Part shown: positions 45,001-56,629 of the stretch, piece after piece
How the letters are laid out: each line of letters begins with the position of its first letter
Numbering within the stretch: position 1 is the first letter of the stretch
NCBI GenBank assembly: GCA_030407085.1
Contig: CM059583.1
Span: 26,758,001-26,822,000 of the forward strand
Length of the DNA stretch: 64,000 nt
Origin: Trichopria drosophilae
Lineage: Eukaryota; Arthropoda; Insecta; Hymenoptera; Diapriidae
Direction of reading: 5' to 3'
Program-made: the position numbers and the translations under genes
The notes under the pieces: model-generated
Told to the model about the DNA's origin: nothing
What the model saw: the letters and a program-made list of their open reading frames with translations, nothing else
Databases searched by the model: none

Positions 45001-45539
45001 ATTACAATGCCGACAAAAACAGGTCGGCCCTGTGACCCAGAGATCACAATATAATTTTCCGAAGGTTTTCGGTGGCCTGAATAGGCTGTTTTTGCACTTT
45101 CAGGTTAGAATATCTCGGATACTAGAACTAATTGAGGGATTTCGACCTCGGATTCAGATTCATCGTACCAAAAACTTCCAGTGAAAAATATTTTTTGGTC
45201 CTTACGTCCCAGTGTCGACCTAATTTGTCATCCTGAATTATTTATTAAGAAATCATGTTGAATTTAGAAATAGTGACACTTACGGACATTACATGAAGTT
45301 TTCGTATCATTGGATTTTATTTACTCAAACATTGTGAAGTTTGACTAATAAAAACAATAAAGTCGCTGAATGGAAATCAACTGGATGGATGTATCATTTG
45401 ATAAGGATTCCCCAACGCTTTGATTGACTGTTTTCTATAATCCTGAATTATTCGAATTCTGAAAAGTATAAAAAGTGGATTGAACGTTTGACAAAATCGC
45501 ATCACATCGCTCATATGAAAATGAGAAAAGAAAGTGAGT
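45001..45539. other. Non-coding stretch
   Basis: Nothing recognised. Confidence 0.4.
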
Positions 45540-45587
45540 CCATTGAACAATAGACTGTAGTATCCAACGGACCGATTTCATCCGTAC

Positions 45588-45848
45588 CTGGACGCTTTCG
45601 CCGTTTTGGTCCACCTGGTTCTTGTTGGGTGGATTCTCACGTTCCTTGTCAGCACTGCTGTCGCGGCCGTCGAACCGCGACAAATCCGTCAGATTCCCGT
45701 CGTTGACTGGCGCAGATTTACGAGCGGGTCCAGCGCAGTTGCAGGCCCGGGGGTCCCAACGAGAACAACAATGAGTGCCATTTGTCAAGAAGGCGCTTCC
45801 AACTCCTAATAACGCTCGGACGTTCTTTCGCATCGTGAAATCGTGCAT
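45588..45848 (-). CDS. Candidate coding (first) exon, unknown product
   Basis: The minus-strand frame runs 87 codons from the first ATG (45848; a second ATG is at 45833). It reaches a strong splice donor, CAG then GTACGG, with the exon ending at 45588 in phase 0. The encoded stretch is hydrophilic: an N-terminal RKNVRALLGVGSAFL patch, then CCSRWDPRACNCAGPARKS, then an Asp/Asn/Glu/Lys-rich part ending NPPNKNQVDQNGESVQ. Third codon positions are GC-rich compared with the flanks. The upstream minus-strand sequence (45850-46100) is purine-rich and 5'-UTR-like. An acceptor-like TTATTAG at about 45816-45810 offers an internal-exon alternative. No domain or downstream exon was identified, so it may still be chance in a GC island. 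Confidence 0.35.
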
Positions 45849-46130
45849 CGAACAGTGTGGCACGGTTCGACCTTTAGCTCGCTCTTGTAAGAATCGTGAT
45901 CCGAGAGAGAAATCGCCTCTTTCACTTTCTCTCCCTCTCTCTCATTTGCTGTTAGATTCTTCTTCACTCTCTTACTTATTATTGCGAAGTAGAGGAGTAC
46001 AAGGTAAGACTTTCCCCTCACCTCCCTTTTGAGGAGCTCTTCTCGGTAAAGGACCAAAGGTCGTAATGCACCGGATCTACGAGGAATATTGTCGTACAAA
46101 TTGTCCTCCCCATTCATCGAGGTGATTTCA
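45849..46130 (-). promoter_or_regulatory. Possible 5' UTR / promoter of the candidate exon
   Basis: Higher-GC sequence, purine-rich on the minus strand (GAGAGAGAGGGAGAAAGTG). No clear TATA box. Its role depends on the candidate exon being real. Confidence 0.25.
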
Positions 46131-46779
46131 TATTTGCAAATGACAATTTACAAGGAGAGCACCGTACGTGTAGTATTTATTGTCTTACCGTTCCGACTTT
46201 TAATGTACTTTTCTTAGACGTATTATAATACAATTGATATTGTAACCACTGCTAATAATTCTTATGGATTTTTCTGTTTGTTTTGAACTTTGAAGAATGC
46301 AGGTCAGAGTTCGACCCTCTTTTGTTTAATTAAACATTATTCCGATTTCGCGACTTTACATTCCTGTGGTATGTAATTCAGAGTAGAATCCTGCAGACTG
46401 GAATATCATTAAATGATGTAGTTATTAATGAATATTTCAATACATGTTTGGTATCAAATCGCTATAAAATCAGTTTCAATATTTTACTATTTCAAAGATT
46501 TGACATAATAAAATAATTATGACTGTCTTGTTGATTTTCACTTTTCATCAGTGTACTAAGAAAATTATTATTCGAAAAGTTCCTACACCCTATAGTCTGC
46601 GAAGAATATACTCGTACAATGAAGAAATTATCTACATTTTAATGAGATAATTTCGATACTTGCCAGTATGGCAATTTCATGTAACCAACCAATACATTTT
46701 CAGAAAAAATGTTAGGAATGTTACGAGTACATCCATCTCGGACTAGGCGGTAAGGGAATTTTTCTAATAATTGTCTCAG
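46131..46779. other. AT-rich non-coding stretch
   Basis: Nothing recognised. Confidence 0.45.
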
Positions 46780-46984
46780 TGTAGGAAAGGTAGTATTAAT
46801 ACCATCGAACCTTGTATTAAGGTTGTAGAGTAGTTAAGTGTAACATTTTATTAAGGTAACTAATTCTTAAGCTTGTTTTAAGGTCACTAAGGTTACAGAG
46901 AAATTAATGTGTAGATTACCCTCTAACTTCATATGCAAGACTTGTATTAAACTTACAGGAGGTTATAGATAGTATATTATGTAA
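46780..46984. repeat. TTAAGGTT word cluster
   Basis: GTATTAATACCATCGAACC, TTGTATTAAGGTTGTAGAG, TTTATTAAGGTAAC, TTTTAAGGTCAC and TAAGGTTACAG reuse one word at ~20-40 bp spacing. Confidence 0.5.
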
Positions 46985-47165
46985 CAAGGGCGCAATTACC
47001 GATCTTCGACGAGTGTGAAGTTCGCACGAGCGAAGCGAGGAGATCAATATTTTTCCAGTGTTCCATGCGATATTTTTTAATACGATGGGCGTGGGGCTTG
47101 ATAATTTGCGTACGAATATTTCAATGCAGGGCGCAAAATCGAGTTCTACTCCCGGAGTGTTAAAA
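46985..47165 (-). repeat. Dispersed repeat family B, reverse copy
   Basis: AAGGGCGCAATTACCGATCTTCGACGAGTG, GCACGAGCGAAGCGAGG, GATGGGCGTGGGGCTTGATAA and TACTCCCGGAGTG match 21845-22030. Confidence 0.7.
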
Positions 47166-47559
47166 ATAACTTAAGTAACCTTCTAATTTCGGTATCCGTA
47201 GTATGTAGGGTGTAACCAGTGTCAATATGAGAAGAAAAGTGAGTCTCCAAGCGATCCACTATGACGTAAAGGATTAAACTACCACCAATGCTGTCAAATT
47301 ATGAAAATACTACAAAATTACAAATTTTTGATTAATTGTTCTTGTGTGGTCATTTGTTGTTAAACCTTTTCAACAAATAATTCTTATAGTGCAGAGTATT
47401 TTACTATGTTAATGATTTTCAAATGATAAAAAAGTACATACAAATTAACAAGAAACACAGGTAAAACAATTGGAGGGTTCCAAGATTTGCTCACGTATAT
47501 CTAAGAACGTTTGCGAATATTGTCTCAATGACGTATTAGAACACTACACCATTAATTTT
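47166..47559. other. AT-rich non-coding stretch
   Basis: Nothing recognised. Confidence 0.4.
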
Positions 47560-47830
47560 TCGTATCTTGATTACGGTTGCATAGCATCTTACAATGCAGC
47601 GATTCACGACAAAGGCTTCTGGATCCACGTATCAGATGTACATTTCATTTGAAGCGTGACTGGTATGTCTCTCTTAATCGGCAAAATACCGTAGGCAGTA
47701 TTTCCTCGACTCGATTCCGTATAACATCTTTGGTAATGAACGGTAAATTATTTGCTCGACTCAGTTGTGAAGGGAGTCGTAAGAGGCACTCCACTTACCT
47801 TAGTCACGTCTACGTGATCATTTGCTGACC
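47560..47830. other. Small higher-GC island
   Basis: Balanced composition with two overlapping forward ORFs (60 and 83 codons) in different frames, neither recognised. Confidence 0.35.
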
Positions 47831-50389
47831 CCGCTGATGGTTATTTATAGGAAACCTTTCATTGTCATAGAAAAGAGGTACATAACTTATTATAATTAAT
47901 TCCTAAAAGAATTTAGTGGTACAATTTCTTTGTGGCATCTATATGGTGACAATTTAAAGGAAACCTACCGATTATTTTAGATAGTTTTGGTGTCGCTTTC
48001 ACTAGTTCCAGGTAAGCTCCGAAAGCAATGTGTTAAAGTCACTATAAATTTTGAAGACTTAGACAGGCATGTGCATAGATATATCATTCTAAATAACATT
48101 TAAAGATTTATTTTCTGATTTAAATGGAAATGGTTGATCTTGGAAGAATGCTTTTAAATCATTTCAAAAAATACATGACGGATTCAAAATTTCTATCGTT
48201 TTATATTGTAAACAAAACATTCCAACAGAAGATAAACGTTTTTCTCATCCCATCCATAATCATAAACAATAAATTAAAATAAATTTTCTTACGGTTTGTA
48301 TATCAGGAATAAAACATATTTTTCACAACAATAGGTATTTCTTAATGATATTTTCATTAACAGAAATCGTATATTAATATTATACTTTCCATTGCCTCAG
48401 TTTGACGACTAAATCATAGGACCGTAACACTAATAAAGTACAAACTCTACTTACTTTTTTTCATATTTAAGTGCTTACTATAAGTAATAATTACTAAATA
48501 AAAAATGTGTCGGTATAAACGACCCTATTAGCAACAAAATTCTCTCCATCCTGATTTCTGTCGTTTTTATAATAAATTTAACATTTTTTTCACGATATGA
48601 CCAAATTCATATATTTTTGTTAACCCTTCAAGCCACAGACGAAATCTAGTGAAATGATTTATTTGTTACATAAATAAATTATATAAAATTTATTTCATAT
48701 CAAATTTATTGAATCAACACTAATTTTATGCTATTCAGATATGACATGGTTTATGCACTGAAACTAGGCTATGCAATCTCTTATGATCGAATCAAAATCT
48801 AACTTCTATAACAGGATCATGGGCGCCTTTTGTAGAGATGGTAACGTCACGTCTTCGCCTGGTGACTACAAACCAAACTAACTTCACCTTCGCTCGATAA
48901 TTGGTATTCATATTTCTGTTACAAGTTTCGTAATTTTCTGATACTGCTGCATACTTTTGTCTTTGTTACATGTTTCGTAAAATTCTGTTACTCTATTAAC
49001 ATAAAAGTATCAGAATTTTCCAAACATTTCTAACAAGGCTGTTATAAAATGAGGCATGTGTCTGGACACATTTTCTGCTGTTTTAAGCACTGGAGCCCAT
49101 AAAAAAGACTTCACAATTTGAAAAGTTGACATAAAACTTATAATGCTGCCAAAGTATAAATTAATTTTCTATTTTATATTTAGTTTTCGGCATATTATTA
49201 ATTGCATTTCATTTCAATGTGCAGACAGATAGTTAGTAGCTGATGTTAGTCTTCGAAGTCGGTTTTTCTTATATCGTCACCTACCGCATTAGAAACGTCA
49301 GCCTCCGGCACGAAATTCTACATACATTCCTGAAATAAAGATGTATACACATGTATGCGTATATTTTCTTGGGGACATCGATACTTACTTTGTCGAGGAT
49401 TACAAGGTAGCCCATACGTGGGAGAGTGTAAGCTTATTATTCATATTCTCTCGTCTACCCCTCTGTAGCGTCTGCATCTGATAGCAAAGGATTCAGGCGT
49501 GGTCGTCTCTTCCTTTTTTACTCATAAGGGGATTTGGTCCACGGATCTTTGCATTTCAATAATGTGGATGCATTAAGTATTTAATTTTGTGACATGCAAC
49601 TAATTCAATCTTTATTATGTATTATTAATATCGATTTCACAAGAGATTATATGATAACTGATCATATGACCACACTGTGAAATTATTGGCAAACTGATAT
49701 AAGAGAATTTTTTGATAATTCTTATCGAATTCTAGTAAATAGATTTATAATCAATGAATTAATAAAATTTCCATCAATTGCACTCAAAAAATAATTGCAG
49801 CGTACAAGCATAATTATATGTTGACCAATTATATTACATTACTGTATGGTATAAATGTTTATAGTATGTCTACGTTAATAGTTCACTCCATTCTAAAATA
49901 ATGACATATAAAGTTGGGTATTTATAGGTTAGAGATAAATTGGCCAGCATATTTGTTACCCAAGTTACATTTCAGTGCTAGAAGAAATTTCATTGTCAGT
50001 AATTAAAAGTTGAAGTTTTTTTTCGGTGTTATTTGTTGATATCTAATAATACAAAAATTTAAAGATAAATATAAGAGTAAAGTGTTATAAATTAATACTG
50101 GCAACTACACAATATTAACAGATTTTTATTCTGAAACATACAAAAAACCCGGAGATTTAAAAAATGAGTAGATATTGGCAGAAAAATTCATTTCAATTAG
50201 TTTTGAGAAAATAAATATGAGGTCTTATAAAATTGCGAACATTCAAACATATTCGTTTTTTATTTACGCATTAATTGTTTTAAAATGGGTTTGATTGACA
50301 AACCTTCTACATTAAAGAGAGATTCTCCTCAAGAGAGACAACACATTTTGTTAATTTTGTCTTTCTGGAACGGATATGAATTAACTGTT
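47831..50389. other. Long AT-rich non-coding stretch
   Basis: A small inverted pair (CTGATACTGCTGCATACTTTT and AAAAGTATCAG) lies at 48938-49015. A mixed-composition patch lies at 49250-49510. No gene or assigned repeat. Confidence 0.45.
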
Positions 50390-52999
50390 CTACTTTTTTA
50401 CACTTATTTTCACATATTTAAGCACACAAAATAATATGGCCAGGAAACATGTACGCCTGCTGCAACGGGACTTCCTTAAAAAATTGACCTGTATACCGGT
50501 CGGTTTTGTGGCCGTAGAAATAATCTGAAACAAAGAAACTAAAATATTTTCTTGAACTACATGATATTCGTAAGAGCTTGAAAAAATAAAATAAAACAAA
50601 ATAGACAATTGCAATAGTTGCAGCCATTTTAAGTAAATTTAATAAACTTTAAAATAAAAAAAAAAAATTTTTAGGAAACACATTTAAAGTTTTGACTCCG
50701 TAATTTTTTGAAATATTGCTCAAATTTGTGTATAGAAGCATACTTTATAATATGTCTGAGTTCTAATATATCTTCCAATACAAGAGGTATTTAGACTTAT
50801 TCAAATATAGGGGGACTTATTCTGCACAAAATAACCTATCAAAACATGCAAAAGAAAAGTCGTTTTGATATCTGATTTTGTGGAGAACCTCACCTTAATG
50901 GTTTTTAAATCACTCGATCGATGATTGTTTTATGGTACTTTTCGAACATTAAAATTGAAATCCGTAAAAGATCAATTTTTCTGCTTGAATTATTAAAAAT
51001 TTAGTTCTGATTTCTGGTCAACAATAAAGCCTTATTTCGAATTTAGTTGATGTTTTATAAATTGTTATTCATATTAAATCCAGCTCTATTACATTTTTTA
51101 ATAATTTTGGGACATTATATTACAATAATGCTGCTTATGTTAATTTTATTTTCAACATAACTTACCTCGTCTGTAATAAATAGATATTCTTGAAATGTGA
51201 AGTATCATTTATAAAATTTTGCAATCATATTTTTCCCAATATAAAAATCGAATTGGATAGACAAAAATACGGATAATTAGTCAATAACTACAGAATACTT
51301 AAGAAATTTACATCAGATATTTTTCAATGAGTATGTCTTCTAAACAATATTCTCCAGACTTTGGTAGTACAAGTACGTTATAGTTGATTGCTTATTTCTT
51401 TGAATTTGCTTTCTTTCCTCAGTGTTGATTTTGTTTACTTTTAATTTTATATATGCAGCAAATTTCTATTTATTTGCAATTGAGCGAAGATCGGTAAATA
51501 GAAAAAAACACCACAATTTAGTTCGCAATGCTATTTTTCTATTGCTGCTTGGTCGAGAATTTTATAGTTATAGTTTACGTTGCAGTATAACTTGCAGAGG
51601 TAAATAGTAAATAAAGAACGTCTGAATACTAACAAATTGCAAATTGTGATCCGCCACAAAATTGCTCGAAACAAAATTGAAGACATCCGATGCTTTTTGT
51701 AAGCAATAGAGTTGTACTAGTCGATACAGTAAATTTAATTATTCTCGGGAGAAAAAATAGGAAAAATTAGATTAAACTTTGCTTAAGCTCCGTTCTGAAT
51801 AAAAGAAGTAAATGCCTGTTGATCGAAGTGCAATAATTAATATCCTTTATTGTATAAAATTGGATATGGATCCACAAAAATAAATCTTCCGTGATTTTGA
51901 GATATCTGAAGGTCAGAAGAAAATTCAAAGAAAGTATTTTATGCTCCAGGCAAGGTCGTTTCGATCAGAAATTGCTGCCCGGAAAACTATTATGGCACTG
52001 CAATAAAGACATTTGATGCAGAACGAAGAAATATAACAAATGCATCCCAGCTTTCTCGACTGGCGAGTATGCATTAGTTACTATTAAAAATTTGTCGCTG
52101 GATATATTTTCTGTTGGTATAGTCATCTTCAGTATATTAAATTTTTATTGAGAGTTAATGTAGCTGTAACGATCTTTCTTCATCATCAGAATTGCATATT
52201 TTAATCAGGTTTCGATAACAATAGTATACGTCTATTTCAACACTGCAAAAATGAGTGTTTTATGAATGTCTTTATCGAAGAGTCTGAATCGAAGAATCAA
52301 GTTATTATTTCTTGTCTACTAAAAACAAAGCTCAGTCAACGTAAAATTAAGATGCAGAGCGTCCTACCGTATATGGACCCATCCAACACACTGTCAAGAG
52401 AAATTATCGAACTATTATCTTTTGTTAACATTTATTAATATCTTTATGATTGTAGACTATATCGGTACTGTACCGTAATCATCACACAGCACACATGACA
52501 CCTGATCAATTTTTGCCACCTGATTCGTTGATTTGTGTAACATAATGTGCAACATAACCCTGTACTTACAGGATCAAGGAACTTTTTATCTAACCTAACT
52601 TAACCTTATGCCAGTTTTGCGTGTGTGGTAGCTGGCAATCGCTCGTCCCAGCATTTAGTGAAGTCACTTGTATATCTTACAAACGAACGTACATATACAG
52701 TAAGACACTAATAAAAAAGCACCGAAAATGTCTGAAAAATAACCACCTAAGTGTCTTCAGAGAATACACTCATGTATCATGCAATGTACAGGTTATAGTA
52801 GAATGATAAACATGGAAGAACTAATTTGTAAAGAAAGATGTGAACGTACAATGTAAATAAAATCTTTTATAACTTATGTTAACAAAAATTACATCAAATT
52901 CCATCTGGAATGTTGAAATATAATTAAATTAAAACTAAGATTAAAATATTTCAATGCATTTATATTAGTTCATAAACGTCACGTGATTAACATTTTTAA
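50390..52999. other. AT-rich stretch with several weak ORFs
   Basis: Two overlapping minus ORFs (50390-50627) start with hydrophobic residues. A plus ORF at 51422-51607 is membrane-like but begins at TTG. A short ORF follows ATG at about 52352. None has a recognised domain or a defensible gene model, so none is called. Confidence 0.35.
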
Positions 53000-53560
53000 A
53001 ATCTATAAGATACGAAGTAGATCGGTATCGCTGCTCGAAAAAGCAGAATCTGCACACCTCGAGTTAAATGTCTTCTCATTTTCCCCACTTTTCTCGTGTA
53101 AGTCGGCAATTTACATTCAGAGCACTTTTCGTTCGAACCCTCGAAAGACGGTCAGATGTCTATGACGACGATGATCTAGCGATGAGCAACGTTGTTTCTT
53201 GTCATCAGTCTGATGTTCCTGTCATGTTGGATACCGATTTTATCTTGATTGGCTACAGCTTCAAGTTTCGTGGCATAGAAGGAAAGTCGTATCGTATATA
53301 GAAGCTTCAAGAACTTATCCGCTGTCTCTTACATTCGCGATCTCTCTTAATATATAGGACCTGATCAACCGCTCCTTCCCGACTGACTGCTTTTCGTCAA
53401 AGTGAAAACGAGTTCGACTTATCGCTAAATGTGTCTCTAAATCACTCGCTTCACTTCGAGTTTTGGACCGTTCTTTCGTTTTTAGTTTTAGAGAACGTCG
53501 AACGAGACGTGTTTATGACAGTTCGCTTTTTGCATCTCTCCTATTTCGTCGAACGTATCT
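53000..53560 (+). promoter_or_regulatory. Promoter-like island with heat-shock element and TATA
   Basis: A perfect three-unit heat-shock element, AGAAGCTTCAAGAAC, lies at 53300-53314 (nGAAn/nTTCn/nGAAn). An ATTGG box lies upstream near 53247. TATATAG follows at 53351, 37 bp after the element. Downstream, CAAAGTGAAAACGAG (about 53398) resembles the leader style of insect hsp70 messages as I remember it. No long ORF follows within 600 bp, so the transcript would be non-coding or spliced. The assignment is tentative. Confidence 0.35.
53300..53314 (+). promoter_or_regulatory. Perfect 3-unit heat-shock element
   Basis: GAA, TTC and GAA modules are each spaced by two bases, the consensus HSF trimer site. 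The motif is seen directly; function is inferred. Confidence 0.5.
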
Positions 53561-53969
53561 GAAATATTGAGGTGTGCTCAACACTAATGTCGTCTTGACG
53601 AACGTTTACGAAAATCTCATTAGCAATATTTTAACTTAATGTATTCTTTTGATAATTGTATAAATACTTATGTGAAATCTGCAAATTAAATATAGTTTTA
53701 GCGATTTATCATCTTAAATTATATTTTGTAGTAACATTCATTCACATTCATTTAGTTGATAATTTTACAATATCTTAATAGTCTAACCTCCAGAATCCAA
53801 CCAACAATCCAGTGTAACCGAAAGAATTTTACATAAAACAAAAATAATTGTTTCGGTTTGGGTATCTCACGATGTATACTGTATTTTTGTTTTAATAAAT
53901 TAATAGATTATCTTTCGATCACATCGTGTCAAGGAAACGTGTATTTTTGTTGTTTTTTTTTTGGAGGGA
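53561..53969. other. AT-rich non-coding stretch
   Basis: Nothing recognised. Confidence 0.4.
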
Positions 53970-53981
53970 GGGGGGGGGGGG
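53970..53981 (+). repeat. G12 homopolymer
   Basis: Twelve consecutive G follow TTTTTTTTTTGGAGGGA. It is the only long G run in the window and lies at the border of a satellite unit. Confidence 0.9.
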
Positions 53982-53984
53982 TGG

Positions 53985-54260
53985 CTGAATCTGAATCCAA
54001 GGCATTTCAGGGTTTGGCCATAACCTCTAAAATCAACTAAAAAATTGTTTTCTTCGATTTGTGGGTTTCGCTGTATTTAATCCCGAACAGCACAATCCGT
54101 CCCGGGATGTTCTGGAGAGCTCCTGAGGACGTCGAAATATCCACTTTAGTTCCTCGGAAGCTCCTGAGGGGCTCCTGAGGACATCCTGGGATGGGCTTGT
54201 ACTGTTTGGGATATACGTTTTTGGAGTCGCTGAATCCGACATAGGTTTAACCCTAACAAA
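53985..54260 (+). repeat. Satellite unit split by a MITE
   Basis: GGCTGAATCTGAATCCAAGGC on the left and TTTTTGGAGTCGCTGAATCCGACA on the right are satellite words. They are separated by the family A element at 54081-54211. Confidence 0.6.
54081..54211 (+). mobile_element. MITE family A, complete copy
   Basis: 131 bp. The left end TCCCGAACAGCACAATCC plus CCCGGGATGT pairs with the reverse complement of the right end, TCCCAAACAGTACAAGCC plus CCCAGGATGT. The interior reiterates GAAGCTCCTGAGG and GGACGTC. The target duplication is not obvious. Confidence 0.8.
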
Positions 54261-54469
54261 TAATTTTTTTTACCATAAGCTCAAAAAAGATTCCAAAATC
54301 TGTTAAAACTATTGAACCCGATAATCCCAAACTTTATTATGTTTAATTTTAAACCTAAATTCTGGTAACACAGCGATTTTTCAACTGAACTCATTAGCCT
54401 CTAACTCTATAACTTTATCACCGAATAATCATATAACTGAATCAAAATACAGAATTCTGATATGCTGAT
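54261..54469. other. AT-rich non-coding stretch
   Basis: Nothing recognised. Confidence 0.4.
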
Positions 54470-54695
54470 AGTTGAGAATAAATTAACAAAAATAAATATT
54501 TCAACCCCTTTTTGATAATTTTTTGTAAATTACAATTTCTAATGGCTGAAACTCAATTTCCACCGCAGAATCTTGAAGTGTGACCTCGAACTAGTAACAC
54601 AGGTACCTTTCACTTTTTGTCAACCTCGATTTCGATACACAACGTTTGTTTCAAATTTTGCTAAAAATCTAATTCCCGACGTTAATGGGTTAAGT
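54470..54695 (+). repeat. Dispersed repeat family D, copy 4
   Basis: CTAATGGCTGAAACTCAATTTCC, AGAATCTTGAAGTGTGACCTC, TTTTTGTCAACCTCGATTTCG and GACGTTAATGGGTTAAG. It is the best match to 11400-11615. Confidence 0.65.
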
Positions 54696-54724
54696 ACACA
54701 AATTGTTACTTATTGATTATTCTC

Positions 54725-56340
54725 AACTTTTATGGGGATCTAGTACAAGCTGTAGATCTATTGAAAGATGTTATGGTATAATTTCCCCATACACTCCTAA
54801 ATACCCCCGAAATCTCATAACAACTCTAATTTTTATTCGATTTACAGCTTTTTTTAAAATTTGATTGCCAAAAATTGCTCACCGTTCAGACTATCCAAAC
54901 TCTAAATATTGATGAAATAAAAACTTACGAAACTACAGTTGAAAGTATCTGTGATTTTTTTCAATTTCAACGATCATTTTACAATATTATTTTATCGCGG
55001 AGATTTTTTCGCCTGATTGTGTTGAAGTATATTCAATTCTGCATTGAATGAGTATTTGTTGATATGGATAAAATTGACGGGGATATGCAAGTTTTAAAAT
55101 TTGAGAAATTTTTCGCCAAATGTACATCATGCATATCTAACCTAGAATTAGCATCACGGAGCGTCGAACGAAAATAATAACAAACTTTAAAATACAACAA
55201 AAATACAAAATGTATAATGATTTGGATTTTCTATATTATAATTCAGTATAGTTCAGAACAATACAAATGAAAAAAATAAAACCAAATGAAAAAAATAAAA
55301 CCAAATGAAAAATAAAATAATGACTGTTTTATTTAAAAATGGTTGCTAGAACGCTTCCGGCTGTATAAGTCATCACTTGTACGTCTCAACGACCAGCATT
55401 AAACAGCAAGCATCTTGATTGAGCTCGTCCCTTGGAAACGTTCTACAATTTATAGTTTTTATTTCTTGGTGAAATCTTACGCCTGGTGCGTCGCTCATTT
55501 GGCTCCGCCATTTTTACAGGTACTTTGTTCGAGATTAAAAAATTTGTTATATCCATCAACCACAGCTTTATTATTTTCCAGCTTTAAGTGATGGACCTGA
55601 TCCATAAATAAACTACATATAAAACAAAACTTATTGCAATTATCACACATTTTTATTGCAATATCTAAGTATTGAAACTTTAAATAATGCCGCGTATTAA
55701 GAAACAACTTTCTTTTTGATATGAAGGTGCAGACTGTAGGAACCATGCTAATGATTTGTTTATAAATAGAATGTCGAAATGTTGAGATTTCGGAATGCAG
55801 TACGATTTGAGGTTACATGCAGCTACCGAGTCAAAACTTATTATTAATATGTGCCTATATCAAAATTTAGCGAAAAATTCATAAAATGTTAAGACTCACA
55901 TAACTTTGTCAATTTTCATTCAATTTTCTTCAACAAAATCGTATTCGACGCGGTATTCAATATACTTTCAACTCATTACGGTGCAAAAAATTCCATGATT
56001 GATTAATATTGTAAAGGGACTGTTAAAGTTGAAAAAAACGAAAAAAAGTAAAAAATTCACAGGTACCAGAAAACTGTAGTTTCGGCAGTGTTCTCTTCTT
56101 CAATATAAGGTTTGGATAGTATGAAAGGTGAGCTTTTCGGCAATCAAATTAAAAAAAAGTTGAAAATCGAATAAAAATTAGGGTAGTTATGAGTGATTTT
56201 TCACACAAATCTGCCTAAAATTGTTTTTTTTTAGCCATACAATGAGATTGTGGGGGTGTATGGAGAAATAATATCATACTATGTTTCTCAGTTTAACTAA
56301 ATCCACAACTGGTACCAGGTCGCTATAAAAGTGCTTGCCG
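54725..56340. mobile_element. 1.6-kb foldback DNA element with ~350-400-bp inverted repeats
   Basis: Left-arm landmarks: TTTCCCCATACACTCC, CTAATTTTTATTCGATTT, AATTTGATTGCC, CTATCCAAACTC, GAAACTACAGTTG and TTGAAGTATATTCAAT. They match the reverse complement of the right arm (55835-56340), for example AAATCGAATAAAAATTAG, GGCAATCAAATT, TTTGGATAG and AACTGTAGTTTC. The interior (55130-55830) holds an ORF at 55495-55746. No full transposase is present, so the element is non-autonomous or a deletion derivative. Confidence 0.75.
55495..55746 (-). CDS. 83-codon Cys-containing ORF inside the foldback element
   Basis: It runs from ATG (55746) to TGA and contains a CDNCNKFCFIC stretch (a C-x2-C...C-x2-C style pattern). 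Then come HHLKLENNKAVVDGYNKFF and a C-terminal CKNGGAK. Cysteine and histidine spacing hints at a zinc-binding piece such as a transposase N-terminal finger, but I recognise no family. Its position between matching inverted repeats suggests a remnant of the mobile element's own gene. It could equally be chance. Confidence 0.3.
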   Translation of the reverse strand: MVPTVCTFISKRKLFLNTRHYLKFQYLDIAIKMCDNCNKFCFICSLFMDQVHHLKLENNKAVVDGYNKFFNLEQSTCKNGGAK

Positions 56341-56629
56341 ATTTTTTTATTTTGTAACACTGTGTAATTCAAGGACTATTTTGTGTTTCAAATAAAAACA
56401 AAACGATTACATTTTGAGATACCATCTTAGTTATATCATCTATGACTGAAACATGGTTTTGAGGCATTATGTAACGTAGCAAATTCTGGTCGACTTTTTA
56501 AAAAATCGCTGTGTCCTAGTTGAAATTTTTAATAAAATTGACTTTCCGAAGTTATATATCACATGGTGGGGACACGTTATCTTAGACTTTTGAAGAACTT
56601 CAAGTGTAGATCTCATATTACGGACTCAA
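56341..56629. other. AT-rich non-coding stretch
   Basis: Nothing recognised. Confidence 0.4.

Noticed and set aside
45606..45809. Plus ORF with a signal-peptide-like start
   Set aside because: The start is TTG, no ATG precedes it, and it lies antisense to the better-supported candidate exon.
50390..50627. Two overlapping minus ORFs with hydrophobic N-termini
   Set aside because: Frames compete, AT-rich composition makes hydrophobic starts common, and no conserved cysteine pattern or cleavage/amidation site is seen.
51422..51607. Membrane-like ORF that might be a chemoreceptor exon
   Set aside because: Starts at TTG, no recognised receptor motif, and splice signals are weak.
52352..52440. 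Short ORF starting MQSVLPYMDP
   Set aside because: Too short, with no reliable splice frame and no recognised family.
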